From positions 1 to 58,048 of the forward strand of contig JAFAOS010000054.1 of assembly GCA_019247515.1 (NCBI GenBank): 58,048 bases of DNA. The letters are read 5' to 3'. The notes beneath the pieces were generated by a model, which made no database searches, was not told the DNA's origin, and saw only the letters and a list, made by a program, of their open reading frames with translations. This document shows positions 42,122-50,193 of the stretch, in pieces (position 1 is the first letter of the stretch; every line of letters begins with the position of its first letter). The DNA is from Chloroflexota bacterium (GTDB taxonomy: Bacteria; Chloroflexota; UBA6077; CF-72). The position numbers were made by a program, and so were the translations under genes.

Positions 42122-43354
42122 TCAGCTCGTCACGTTCTGCCATGTGTCGCGCACGCTGTTGCTGACGCGCGCCCATGGGGTGGTCGGATTACGCTGCGTC
42201 CAGTCGCGCTGAAGCTCTGGCTCCACTTCCGTCCACGCTCGCCCGCGATACTCTGGTCGATTGCGCAACTCGTATCCATAGCGGTATGCAGGTTCGTAGT
42301 CCTCCCAACGGCCACCAGCCGAACCGTAACGTTGCTGCCACTCCTGGCGATAGGTGGGCATCGCCTGATCCCAGGTCGTCGTGGCGCCGGCACGAGCGCC
42401 GGGGATATTCACGTCGCCCTCTTTGTCCAGACGCAGTTCCTCGCGTCGGACGGTATCCGATACCTGCTGGTTCTCCACCACCTGCTGCTTGTTGACCCCA
42501 ACCTCCTCGTATACGACGGCCCGCTTCTCGAGATCGACGCGCTCCTCGCGGACCGGAACGTCGATCGTCTGCTGTGCGCCGGTTTCTATCGGGCGGTCCG
42601 CAGGCCGATCGACTGCACGACGTTCGACGTAGACCTCCTCGCGCGTGACCGGTACATCGAGCGTGCGTTCCTCCTCGACGACGTCCTTGCCGAGTGTGAC
42701 CTGGCCTGTTTCGACAGGAGTCTTGCGCGCTTGCAGCTCTTCCTCCCGCAGCTGCATCGTTTGTTCGCCTTGCGCGGTCCGACCGGTGCTTGACGCAGCT
42801 ACGGCCTGTCCAGCCACAGCACCGGTCGTCGCGGCGCTTCCCGCGGTGCGATTCTCGACGTCATAAGCGCCGTTCTGGCGAAGAATCCGTTGTGCCTCGT
42901 CATAGCGCGTGTCGGCCTTAACAGTGACAAGCGTTCGCCCGCTTTTCACCTCGCCTTCGTAGTATTCAGCCTCCTCTTTCGGCACCCCCATGCCAATCAG
43001 TGCGCCCGCGATCGCGCCAACCCCAGCGCCGATTGCCGCACCCGTCAAAGCCGTCGCGAACGCCCCAGCGGCGATAAATGGCCCAACGCCTGGGATTGCG
43101 AGCGCGCCGATGCCGATCAACCAGCCGCCCAGTCCGCCGAGAATGCCGCCAGTGACAGCGCCTGTGGCTGCGCCGGAGCCGGCGTGCGTGCCCGTCTCCT
43201 CGGCCATCGTTTGCGTGGCCTGCTTGTCTGGCGAAAGAATGCTGATGCTATCTGGTGCAAACCCAGCGTCTTTGAGGGCCTCGATGGCCCGACGTGCATC
43301 GTCCCGTTCTTGAAATACGCCAACTACAGTGGAGCGTCGAGTTGTCTGCGTCAC
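42122..43354 (-). CDS. Stress protein with YflT-like, glycine-zipper and DUF2382 domains
   Basis: A 410-residue protein. Residues 8-45 resemble the general-stress-protein 17M/YflT domain (V-V-G-V-F, A-R-R-A-I-E-A-L-K-D-A-G-F). Residues about 58-125 are a Gly/Ala-rich hydrophobic region of the glycine-zipper type. Residues about 205-310 form the DUF2382 domain with alternating E-E-R-T-L-D-V-P-V and V-Y-V-E-R-R-A-V strands. The C-terminal 80 residues have Tyr/Trp-rich repeats (Y-R-Q-E-W-Q-Q-R-Y, Y-R-Y-G-Y-E-L). GTG start with AAGGAG seven bases upstream; the longer open frame upstream is rejected. Such proteins are linked to desiccation and oxidative stress. Inverted repeats lie upstream at 43515. 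Confidence 0.88.
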   Translation of the reverse strand: MTQTTRRSTVVGVFQERDDARRAIEALKDAGFAPDSISILSPDKQATQTMAEETGTHAGSGAATGAVTGGILGGLGGWLIGIGALAIPGVGPFIAAGAFATALTGAAIGAGVGAIAGALIGMGVPKEEAEYYEGEVKSGRTLVTVKADTRYDEAQRILRQNGAYDVENRTAGSAATTGAVAGQAVAASSTGRTAQGEQTMQLREEELQARKTPVETGQVTLGKDVVEEERTLDVPVTREEVYVERRAVDRPADRPIETGAQQTIDVPVREERVDLEKRAVVYEEVGVNKQQVVENQQVSDTVRREELRLDKEGDVNIPGARAGATTTWDQAMPTYRQEWQQRYGSAGGRWEDYEPAYRYGYELRNRPEYRGRAWTEVEPELQRDWTQRNPTTPWARVSNSVRDTWQNVTS

Positions 43355-43514
43355 GTGTTGCTCTCCTTCAGTCTGGGTGGGCACGAGCGTATGGTTCTGG
43401 GCGGGCACCACCCTGGTTCGTGCCGGAGGCGCAGAGCCCTGCGCTCGGCTTTGCGTGAATTCCGTGGGGCTCCTCAGGTTCCCGGCGCCCCCAGCGCGGG
43501 GTTCAATTCGTGTG

Positions 43515-43539
43515 ACTTTGCTCGCTGAGCTAGCAAAGT
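43515..43539. repeat. Perfect inverted repeat upstream of the stress gene
   Basis: ACTTTGCT and AGCAAAGT form a perfect 8-base inverted repeat around a 9-base spacer; an inner GCTC/GAGC pair offers an alternative fold. It lies about 160 bases ahead of the DUF2382 start in a 345-base gap. It could be an operator of a stress regulator or a transcript-end structure. Confidence 0.45.
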
Positions 43540-43588
43540 GAGAATGACCCAACCAACAATGGTTCTCGATACCTCCTCACGTTCGCCT

Positions 43589-43608
43589 GCAGGCGTGCTG
43601 ACGCCTGC
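43589..43608. terminator. Stem-loop downstream of the small membrane-anchored gene
   Basis: GCAGGCGT and ACGCCTGC form a perfect 8-base stem with a 4-base loop (GCTG). It starts about 90 bases past the stop of the minus-strand gene ending at 43700. There is no T run. The rest of the 43355-43699 gap holds no gene that I can support. Confidence 0.4.
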
Positions 43609-43699
43609 CGCCTGTGAGAAGCACGTTGCGTGCCCGATCGCGCGTCGGGTCGATCGGGATCGTGCCGTTGCGGGGGGCTCTCGTGCGACTCAGCACTGA

Positions 43700-44014
43700 T
43701 CACGCCCCTGATCCAGCCTGGTTTGTTTCGGCGTCCCCTTGGGGCGTCGGATGGCCAGCAGATTCTGCCGCCGCCCACGTATTGAACGCCGCGTCGCCTG
43801 CGGCGCTTTTCACTCGATCCGGTACAGGCGCCGCGTCAATCATTTCTGAAAGACGCTGTGCCCCTCGGCTGATTCCAGCCGCGGCCGCCGGGCGCAACTG
43901 TTGCAGCCGTTCTGGTGCGCTTTCAAGCCGCCGGCGTGCTTCATTGCGTGCGCGGTCCGAGCGGTAGAGCCACAGACCTGCCACTCCGACGATAATTCCC
44001 AATACGAATTTCAT
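43700..44014 (-). CDS. Small protein with one N-terminal membrane helix
   Basis: A 104-residue protein: a single hydrophobic segment (F-V-L-G-I-I-V-G-V-A-G-L-W-L-Y, residues 3-17) followed by a basic helix and an Ala/Arg-rich, probably helical, soluble part. No family recognised. GGAGAG precedes the ATG by six bases. It lies upstream of the DUF2382 gene on the same strand but is separated from it by 345 bases with two inverted repeats, so co-expression is uncertain. Confidence 0.65.
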   Translation of the reverse strand: MKFVLGIIVGVAGLWLYRSDRARNEARRRLESAPERLQQLRPAAAAGISRGAQRLSEMIDAAPVPDRVKSAAGDAAFNTWAAAESAGHPTPQGDAETNQAGSGA

Positions 44015-44044
44015 TCATCTCTCCTCGAGCTACGCATTCAACGC

Positions 44045-44090
44045 GCGGACCGCAAGGGTGGCTCGAATAGCCACTCCTGCTCGGGTCCGC
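44045..44090. other. Nested RNA-like hairpin
   Basis: GCGGACC (44045-44051) pairs with GGTCCGC (44084-44090); inside, GTGGCT (44058-44063) pairs with AGCCAC (44069-44074) around a 5-base loop CGAAT, and AGG (44055-44057) pairs with CCT (44076-44078) across a one-base bulge. The 46-base element lies 31 bases ahead of the small membrane-anchored gene, in its likely 5' leader. It is too short for a tRNA. Confidence 0.45.
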
Positions 44091-44757
44091 CAGTCTCATC
44101 CCACTGCATGACGACATCTCTTGCGCCGAACGCAGCTTCCCTCTTATGAGTGGACTGTGCGCAGGCTTGCACAAGCCGCGGCCTGTCAAGAGTGCCAGGC
44201 CACTACCTCATGACGCCTACCCTTTAAATACAGTTCTCGGAGCGAAATGGTTCCCGCCCGCCTGAGGCGAGTCAACGATCGAAGGCGGAGCCCTGCCGAC
44301 CAGCCGCCTGGCCATTTGGACGCAGATGGTGCAGCAGACGCACGTCGATCATCTGCACCGCGAAGTCGCATGAAAGTCGCCAGCAGGCGAGCGGCAGCAG
44401 AACGCGTGCCGACGTTCGGCGCCACGCCTACCCTTCGACCGTGCGGCGACCGATTGCTGGGAACCTTTTGACCCCGAGGTCGGTGTTAAGAGTAAGAAGT
44501 TCGGCCGCGGGTCTTCTTCCGGCACAGAACGATGGCGTGATCTTGTTCTCACCGCCCAGGGTGACGCGATAACAAAACGCAGGGTCATTCGCGCGATATC
44601 GGAGACAAAGGATGACGCAACAACGTGAGCCCTCCAAGTCAGGGACCGCACGCGTATGATGGTGGCCGTGCCGAGCTAGAGGAGCTTGGTCCAGGCGACG
44701 CGCGCGCGTAGTGGGGGTGCAGGAGATCGCCAGCCTGATGGCGGACGGATTGAGCAG
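44091..44757. other. Long non-coding gap
   Basis: No gene, tRNA or repeat can be supported in these 667 bases. Short open frames on both strands lack ribosome sites and family motifs. An AT-rich patch (CCTTTAAATAC) occurs near 44220. The last 50 bases carry a weak LuxR-like reading that I do not accept as a gene. Confidence 0.4.
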
Positions 44758-46458
44758 TCAGAGGGCCTGGTAGATGGCTTCGATCATGCGTGCTTGATCA
44801 TCGGTGACGGTCGGGAACTCTGCGACCGAGGAGATCGGCACGTTTCCGACGGCGATCATGAACGTGACCTGCCGGCCGCTCTTCGCCTGGATATAGCCGG
44901 CGAGGCTATTGCCCAACACGATCAACTGGTCGGCGGGTGTCCCCACGACGCGGTTGCCGGTCTTCACCTGCGCGTGGCCGGCCGCCGGCGAGTTCGACAG
45001 GACGTTTGCCAGGGTTCCGCTCTTGCCGAGGACCGGGAGCGCGTCAAAGAGCGTTTGACCGTAGGCGGTTTGTGGGACGGCCTGGTAGAAGGTGGCCAAC
45101 GCTGTGGGCGAGGATCGGCCCTTGTCGTCGGAGCCGGCGCCGTCGAAGGGGAACGCGCTCGTCTTCGACACGCCGAGACCGGTGAACGTGTCGACCTCAG
45201 CCGCCACGCCTCTGGTGCAGTCTGTGCTGTCGACCTTGACGGCCGACAAGCACGCCATGAGGTCGGCGCCTCGGTTGTAGCTGACCTTCATGATGAGGTT
45301 GGCGTACTGGGCGAGGGTGGCTGAGACGTGTTCGCCGACCTTGTCCGCCGGTTGGTAGCTGTCCCTGGGGGGAAGGAGCGCGATGGGGTTCGGGCCGTTG
45401 GGGGTGGCGGTCACGCTCACACCCGCTCGCTGCAATGCCTCGATGAACGCCGTCCGTGCGAATGCCGCGGGGTCCGTGATCTCCTTGACGACCAGGGTGG
45501 GTGTGGGGCCCGCGGCGATCGTCCCCCTCACGACGAGGTGGCGGGGCATTGGCTCTGTAACTTCCAGTGAGGTGGTCTCCGACCCGGCAACGGTGGTCGC
45601 CTGGTTGTCGACCGTGTAGGACGCGGTCATCGGCCGCCAGCTGATCGACGCGGGCTGCCCGGCGGCGCTCCCTGGTGTCACGAGGATGCTGATCAGGTTC
45701 TCGTTCACCCAGATGGGCGAGATGAGTCCGTCGGGGAAACCGTTGTACGGCGTGAAGAGCCGATCGTCGACTACCACGTCGCCGTTCACATGGGCGATGC
45801 CCGAGGCACGGACCTTGGACGCCAGTTCGTCCAGTCCAGCCAGCGGGTTGCCCGGCGGCTCGACCGCGCCCGGCAGACCGACGGTCGCGTAGCTCTGGTC
45901 GAGGTCGGGGGTGTTCTCGTAGTAGAGCGTTCCGTCGGGCTGCTCGCGGAGGCCGAAGCTCAGGTCTCCCGAGCCGACCAGGACCAGGTTCCCATTCAAC
46001 GTGTCGCCGCTGACGGTACCGGCGCGATACACCGGCGTCGCGAAGCGGTAGTCGCTGCCATAGAGACGCAGTGCCGTCGAGACCGAGTAGGTCTTCATGG
46101 TCGAGCCGGGGTCGAACAGGTGGTCGGCGTTCTGGGCGGCAATGACTTCGCCGGTGGTCTGGTCCAGGACCGAGTAGCCCCAGTCCGCGGGCGCGTATTT
46201 GGGCTGGTTCTCGATCGCCACGAGAGCGGCGCTCAGTGTGGCGGGACCGGTCGCACCGCCGCTAACTCCGGGCGTTGCCCCGGTTGGTACCTGGGCTGGC
46301 ACGGCCGCGGGTGGGCCATCGCCCGGCGCGACGCGTTCCTGAGCGTTCACCACCTGGGCCGCCAGCGTGTCCACGCCGGAAAAGGGCGGCGCACTGCTGA
46401 CCAGCAGGGTCAAGGCAACGAGCGAGACAAGCCGAGCCACGGGACGCGCGCTGCTCAC
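44758..46458 (-). CDS. dacB: D-alanyl-D-alanine carboxypeptidase/endopeptidase (PBP4, peptidase S13)
   Basis: A 566-residue exported penicillin-binding protein that trims or cleaves peptidoglycan peptides. A signal peptide or anchor covers residues about 8-35, followed by a Pro/Ala linker to residue 75. The active-site motifs are S119-T-M-K122 (S-x-x-K), S393-Y-N395 (S-x-N) and K499-T-G501. Family landmarks D-P-G-S-T-M-K and N-L-V-L-V-G-S-G-D are clear. GTG start overlaps the stop of a short upstream frame (GTGA). A soluble or membrane-attached enzyme outside the cytoplasmic membrane is expected. Confidence 0.93.
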   Translation of the reverse strand: MSSARPVARLVSLVALTLLVSSAPPFSGVDTLAAQVVNAQERVAPGDGPPAAVPAQVPTGATPGVSGGATGPATLSAALVAIENQPKYAPADWGYSVLDQTTGEVIAAQNADHLFDPGSTMKTYSVSTALRLYGSDYRFATPVYRAGTVSGDTLNGNLVLVGSGDLSFGLREQPDGTLYYENTPDLDQSYATVGLPGAVEPPGNPLAGLDELASKVRASGIAHVNGDVVVDDRLFTPYNGFPDGLISPIWVNENLISILVTPGSAAGQPASISWRPMTASYTVDNQATTVAGSETTSLEVTEPMPRHLVVRGTIAAGPTPTLVVKEITDPAAFARTAFIEALQRAGVSVTATPNGPNPIALLPPRDSYQPADKVGEHVSATLAQYANLIMKVSYNRGADLMACLSAVKVDSTDCTRGVAAEVDTFTGLGVSKTSAFPFDGAGSDDKGRSSPTALATFYQAVPQTAYGQTLFDALPVLGKSGTLANVLSNSPAAGHAQVKTGNRVVGTPADQLIVLGNSLAGYIQAKSGRQVTFMIAVGNVPISSVAEFPTVTDDQARMIEAIYQAL

Positions 46459-46628
46459 GACGGCAACCGCCCTTCATGCCGCATGTATTGAATCGTCACG
46501 CGCTCGATAGTAGCGGCACGGCCGGGCACGACAATCTCCACGCAGACTCCTGGCGGATACGTGCGTACAGTCCACTTGACGGAGGGCGGCTCAGTTTCAA
46601 TCGTGAGGAGCTGCGCGACCGGCGCCAT
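46455..46628 (-). CDS. Possible small ORF coupled to the carboxypeptidase gene
   Basis: A 57-codon frame whose stop overlaps the carboxypeptidase GTG (GTGA). The predicted peptide has strand-like segments (V-K-W-T-V-R-T-Y, V-C-V-E-I-V-V-P) and no known motif. The frame opens further upstream to a TTG at 46679. No strong ribosome site is seen, so only the stop/start overlap supports it. Confidence 0.35.
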   Translation of the reverse strand: MAPVAQLLTIETEPPSVKWTVRTYPPGVCVEIVVPGRAATIERVTIQYMRHEGRLPS

Positions 46629-46745
46629 GGGCTGCACCTCGGCCACGCCAAGCTCGGCTGGCCTCGGAGTCACTCGCAACAGCGTGGCGGGAAGAGCGGC
46701 CCTAAACCGGCATTTCCGCCGCGAATGCAGGAGGCGGCGCGCCCT

Positions 46746-47132
46746 TCAGGGCCGAGCGAGCGGCGCGCAGGCCTGGACTGTACCGATAAGGCTGTCCAGA
46801 TCGAACGGTTTGGCGACCACCACACGCACACCGAAGTCGCGCAGCCGTTCACGGGCGGCGCGCAACGCGTACGCTGCGGACAGCACCACGATTGGCACCT
46901 CACGGCACCAGGACTGTGTCCGACAACGAGCAAGGAATGTCCAGCCGTCCATGACCGGCATCATGAGGTCGAGCACGATGGCATCGGGTGAGGTGAGGCG
47001 CGCGACCATGAGGGCTTCGAGACCGTTCCCGGCCGTCTCAACGGCGTAGCCTTCAAGAACAAGACCCTCCGCAACCGCGGTGCGAATATCGATGTCGTCG
47101 TCGACGACCAGCACTCGTCTTGTCTTGGCCAT
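46746..47132 (-). CDS. Stand-alone response regulator receiver protein
   Basis: A 128-residue receiver domain. Asp11-Asp12, phosphoacceptor Asp55 (I-V-L-D-L-M-M-P), Ser85 (V-L-S-A-A) and Lys108 (A-K-P-F) are present; M-M-P-V-M-D-G-W is the standard loop. No output domain and no adjacent kinase. Leader AGGTGAG lies 11 bases ahead of the ATG, in a context (AGCACAGAG) also seen before the ABM-like gene at 39779. Probably a phosphotransfer or protein-binding regulator. Confidence 0.93.
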   Translation of the reverse strand: MAKTRRVLVVDDDIDIRTAVAEGLVLEGYAVETAGNGLEALMVARLTSPDAIVLDLMMPVMDGWTFLARCRTQSWCREVPIVVLSAAYALRAARERLRDFGVRVVVAKPFDLDSLIGTVQACAPLARP

Positions 47133-47259
47133 GCTCTGTGCTCACCTGGGCTTCTGCCGGAGAGTAGGCAGGTTTCAGACCAGAGCAATGATGACCGTCA
47201 GTGCGCGGCGATGACGCTTGGTCCTGCGATGCCGTTGATAGACCCTGTGCTGGCGTCGC

Positions 47260-47295
47260 ACGGTTGTTGTCGCCGAGACGGTTGTTATCGCCGCG
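47260..47295. repeat. Tandem 18-base direct repeat
   Basis: Two adjacent 18-base copies, starting ACGGTTGTTGTCGCC and ACGGTTGTTATCGCC, differ at two positions. They lie 52 bases ahead of the tyrosine-recombinase remnant, where recombinase arm sites or operators could be found. Confidence 0.5.
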
Positions 47296-47319
47296 ACGAG
47301 GTCATGGTTCGAAACAGAC

Positions 47320-47334
47320 ACAAAGCACCTTTGT
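47320..47334. promoter_or_regulatory. Short palindrome ahead of the recombinase remnant
   Basis: ACAAAG and CTTTGT flank CAC as a perfect 6-base inverted repeat. It ends 13 bases before the ATG of the recombinase-like frame and partly covers where its ribosome site (AGGTGC) begins. An operator or recombination site is possible. Confidence 0.35.
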
Positions 47335-47347
47335 ATGATCCAGGTGC

Positions 47348-47809
47348 ATGCCGAGGCCTGAGCCGAAGTCGCCGGCGCGCTCGCTCGCGGTCCCTGCCAC
47401 GCGCGAGCTGTCTGATTCGAAGCCCAAGGCGCGTTTGGTTCGATCCGCTCGGAGCAAGCATTGGCAGCCACCCGAAGGATTCTCGCCCGATGCACTGCGC
47501 GCGGTAATCGCCGCGGCCAGCGGCGATCGCGACCGTCGGCTGCTGCGCGTCCTGTGGGCGACGGGCGCCCGGATCTCCGAGGTGCTAGCGCTGCGACCAA
47601 TACACGTGCAGCGCGACAGCCTCGTGCTCGCCAATCGAAAGAATCCCAATCTGACCGCCAAGCGCGTCTTCCTGCCGGGCTCCGAGCTCGGGCTCACAGG
47701 TGAGCTCGCCAAGCGACGCGTCGCCCAGTGGGGCGCGGTCCCCGGAGCTCCGCGATGCGCGTGGCAATGTAGGTGCCTGTCCCGGTGCAGCCGACAGCCA
47801 TACCTGTGA
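47348..47809 (+). pseudogene. Truncated tyrosine recombinase/integrase
   Basis: Residues about 45-120 match the first half of a phage-integrase catalytic domain: L-R-V-L-W-A-T-G-A-R-I-S-E-V-L-A-L with the first catalytic Arg, then the beta-hairpin region L-V-L-A-N-R-K-N-P-N-L-T-A-K-R. The H-x-x-R motif, the second His/Trp and the nucleophilic Tyr are missing; the frame runs on into unrelated Cys-rich sequence. The N-terminal core-binding domain is also short. Probably the stump of a mobile element, broken where the next fragment begins. Confidence 0.7.
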
Positions 47810-48058
47810 CCCACTACGCCAACAGCGGCGGGGTACATATCGCGTATCAGGTCGTGGGTAGCGGGCCGATCGACCTGCTGTTTGTCATGGGCTGGGTGAC
47901 GCACCTGGACTACTTCTGGCAGGAACGCGCCTTTGCTCGTTTCCTGCGCCGATTGGCGTCCTTCTCGCGCCTGATCATGGTCGACAAGCGCGGCACGGGC
48001 CTGTCCGACCGTGTCGCCGGCCAGCCGACCCTGGAGGAGCGTATGGACGAACACTGCA
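47773..48058 (+). pseudogene. Truncated alpha/beta hydrolase N-terminus
   Basis: The frame reads V-T-H-Y-A-N-S-G-G-V-H-I-A-Y-Q-V-V-G, then F-A-R-F-L-R-R-L-A-S-F-S-R-L, M-V-D-K-R-G-T-G-L-S-D-R-V and L-E-E-R-M-D, a close fit to the start of the alpha/beta hydrolases often fused to cyclase or LuxR domains. The match ends abruptly at about 48050; the nucleophile and the rest are gone. GTG at 47773 is a possible start. It is broken at both ends by neighbouring remnants. Confidence 0.65.
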
Positions 48059-48595
48059 ATGCTGAAAAAGCTCATCCCAGTATCGGTTGCGATGCTGACG
48101 ATTCTGGCTGTACTTCTGCCTGACCTCGCCTCCGCGGCTACTACCGGCGAGAGCGTAAACAACGTGCGTGATGCCACGGCGGGCTTCAATGACCCGGCGG
48201 CGGCATTGGCAGCTGGCTATGACCTGCTGACCGACGCAGCGGACATTGCCTGCATCGACCAGCCCGGTGCTGGAGCGATGGGTATTCACTATGTCAAGAG
48301 TGCCCTTGTTCAGGCCGGAACGATTGACGTCGCACGCCCACAGGCGTTGGTCTACCAGCGTACTCCAGAGGGACGGCTCCAGTTGGCGGCTGTCGAATAC
48401 GTCGTGCTCCAAGCCGGGTGGGACGCTGCGCATGACGCACCACCGTCGCTGTTTGGACAGGAATTCATGCTGACGTCGGCGGGCAACCGCTACGGTCTAC
48501 CAGCGTTCTACTCGCTGCATGCCTGGATCTGGAATGACAATCCAATGGGAATGTTCAGCATGTGGAACCCGAGCGTCACCTGCGCCGCGAGCTGA
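48059..48595 (+). CDS. Exported protein of unknown function
   Basis: A 178-residue protein with a clean signal peptide (M-L-K-K-L-I-P-V-S-V then a hydrophobic core and A-S-A-A cleavage near residue 27). The mature part has A-A-L-A-A-G-Y, C-I-D-Q-P-G-A-G-A-M-G-I-H-Y-V near residue 72, and an aromatic-rich end (Y-S-L-H-A-W-I-W-N-D-N-P-M-G-M-F). Two Cys may form a disulfide. The G-A-M-G-x-H-Y-V motif recurs in uncharacterised exported proteins. It begins just past the breakpoint of the truncated hydrolase; no strong ribosome site is visible, and GGAGGAG lies 18 bases upstream. Confidence 0.7.
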   Translation: MLKKLIPVSVAMLTILAVLLPDLASAATTGESVNNVRDATAGFNDPAAALAAGYDLLTDAADIACIDQPGAGAMGIHYVKSALVQAGTIDVARPQALVYQRTPEGRLQLAAVEYVVLQAGWDAAHDAPPSLFGQEFMLTSAGNRYGLPAFYSLHAWIWNDNPMGMFSMWNPSVTCAAS

Positions 48596-49018
48596 TCCGG
48601 AGCCTGCATCTCGCTGAGCTGCGAGTCGTGCCACAGAACAGGCGAAGACGCGGCCAGGTCCATGCCCATGGGCTGCGCATCAACAGCTACGGGCCCAGCA
48701 CTTCGAGAGGGCGCCGGAGTCCTGGCGTCCGCGGTGGACTGTCGAGCGTATGGGCGCAAACAGTGACGCAGACCGGACACGAGGTGGGCCCCCAGCATCG
48801 ACCTGCCCATCCTTGTGCCGCCGGATCGCCCCCAACTTGTCATGCTCTCCGAGCGGGGTCGCAACAGGACGCCCATGCCGCACGCAGCGTTAGGACGACG
48901 TGTTCAGCCCTGCCGATCTCGGCGGCCGACCACGCGGACCGCCGGACTGGCCGGTTCTCTTGAGAGCACTGGTCTTGACCTGCCGATGTCATCCACCGAG
49001 AACGAACCCATCGCACCG
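48596..49018. other. Gap without recognisable features
   Basis: These 423 bases hold no open frame with a ribosome site or protein family pattern on either strand, and no clear repeat or hairpin. It separates an exported-protein gene from a convergent secreted-protein gene. Confidence 0.45.
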
Positions 49019-49732
49019 CTATGGGACGAGCTTCACGACAACTGGTTGGTTTGCGACCGCGGTCACGACGCTTGCCCGGTACCGCGGAGTGCACGGCATG
49101 TCGCTACATACCCCGTTGATGTCAGTGCTGGCAGAAACGTCTCCGGAGAAGCTCGCGCTCACGTTGATGAGCACCCCCCACAAGTCTTTGTCGGTGGGAT
49201 TGTTGATGGAGTACTCAATGCGCATGTTGGCGGGTCCACTGAAGAGGCTCTCGCGACCGCGGATGCCGGTCTCGGTGGCGCCGGGGGCGATGCTGGGAGG
49301 ACCGTAGTACACGTTGTCCGTAAAGAGCGGGATGAGGACCCGCCGGTCTGGCGGATACGTCAGTGTATACGGGGTGGCGTTGATGAGCGTGATGTTCCAG
49401 CCGTTGGAGTTGGGGCCCCAATCGACACCCTCGGCGTGCTGCTCGGTCGTCGCTGGCTTGCTCGCATCGTCGTTGTCGTGCTGCTCGGCGTCCGCCGGCT
49501 GGCTCGCGTCGTCGCTGGCAGGAGTGCCGTGATCGGTGGAGTTCGGCTGCTCATCATCGGAGGCGGGGGCGGCGTCCCCGGTCCTGTCAGGCTGTGTCAC
49601 GGCAGGCGCCTCCTGGGCTGTTGCAGGCAGCACCAGGGTGGCACTCGCCAGGATGAGTATGAGCGCGAAAATCGGGCCGGGCAGCAGGCGCCACATGCGG
49701 AACAAGCGCTGCGGGAACGTCGAATGGTTCAT
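49019..49732 (-). CDS. Secreted protein with acidic low-complexity linker
   Basis: A 237-residue exported protein. Signal peptide to about residue 39 (A-T-A-Q), then about 65 residues rich in Asp, Glu, Gln, Ala, Pro and Ser, then a compact C-terminal domain of 130 residues with beta strands (W-N-I-T-L-I-N-A-T-P-Y-T-L-T-Y, V-L-I-P-L-F, M-R-I-E-Y-S-I-N-N) and one Cys pair near the end. No family recognised. AAGGAG precedes the ATG by about 10 bases. Its ATG overlaps the stop of a small exported-looking peptide gene (ATGA). Confidence 0.72.
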   Translation of the reverse strand: MNHSTFPQRLFRMWRLLPGPIFALILILASATLVLPATAQEAPAVTQPDRTGDAAPASDDEQPNSTDHGTPASDDASQPADAEQHDNDDASKPATTEQHAEGVDWGPNSNGWNITLINATPYTLTYPPDRRVLIPLFTDNVYYGPPSIAPGATETGIRGRESLFSGPANMRIEYSINNPTDKDLWGVLINVSASFSGDVSASTDINGVCSDMPCTPRYRASVVTAVANQPVVVKLVP

Positions 49733-49926
49733 GGTTCGATGGCTCCTTGTGTGTAGCTAGACGCGGATTTCGAGAATTCCAGGTCGAACTCCGCGACACC
49801 CTGGAGGCCGGGCAGGGCGGCGAGCACCGTCGCGGTGGCGGCGATCAGGAAGCGCCGTGCCCAACCGTGCCGCATGGCGGGGACGGCGCGCAGGCGCGTG
49901 ATCCGGAAGTGGTGCTGGCGGTACAT
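49729..49926 (-). CDS. Small exported or membrane peptide coupled to the next gene
   Basis: A 65-codon frame: basic N-terminus with several His and Arg, then R-R-F-L-I-A-A-T-A-T-V-L-A-A-L-P-G-L as a signal-peptide-like helix (residues 29-46) and a 20-residue tail. Its stop overlaps the ATG of the secreted protein gene. GAGGGGACC lies about 11 bases upstream of the ATG. No known family. The coupling and the signal-like helix support it, but it is short. Confidence 0.45.
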   Translation of the reverse strand: MYRQHHFRITRLRAVPAMRHGWARRFLIAATATVLAALPGLQGVAEFDLEFSKSASSYTQGAIEP

Positions 49927-50193
49927 AGGCTGAGGTCCCCTCTTCGAGCGGCTCGACGGCCGCGGAACAGCCGGCGCTCGCACCGGCGGCGGTGGTACAG
50001 CTCCCCCTGGATGAGCGACGCGCCCGACCGCTTGTTGGGGCTTGGGCGGCCTTGCGTTGGGATCCAGCATCCCGCCCGCCGCGGCCTGGGACCACTTACA
50101 CTTCCTTAACTTTCCCCCCAATCTCCCGTACTTTCGGCAGCAGCGGGATCGGCGGGCCTTCCTCCGACTGTGGATGGTCGGCGTTGCCCGCGG

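Noticed and set aside
44045..44090. tRNA-like arms (7-base outer stem, T-loop-like CTCGAAT)
   Set aside because: Only 46 bases, with no anticodon or D arm and no proper CCA end; kept as a hairpin, not a tRNA.
44708..44773. LuxR-like reading E-I-A-S-L-M-A-D-G-L-S-S-Q on plus
   Set aside because: Too short, ends at once in a stop and overlaps the end of the carboxypeptidase gene; likely chance.
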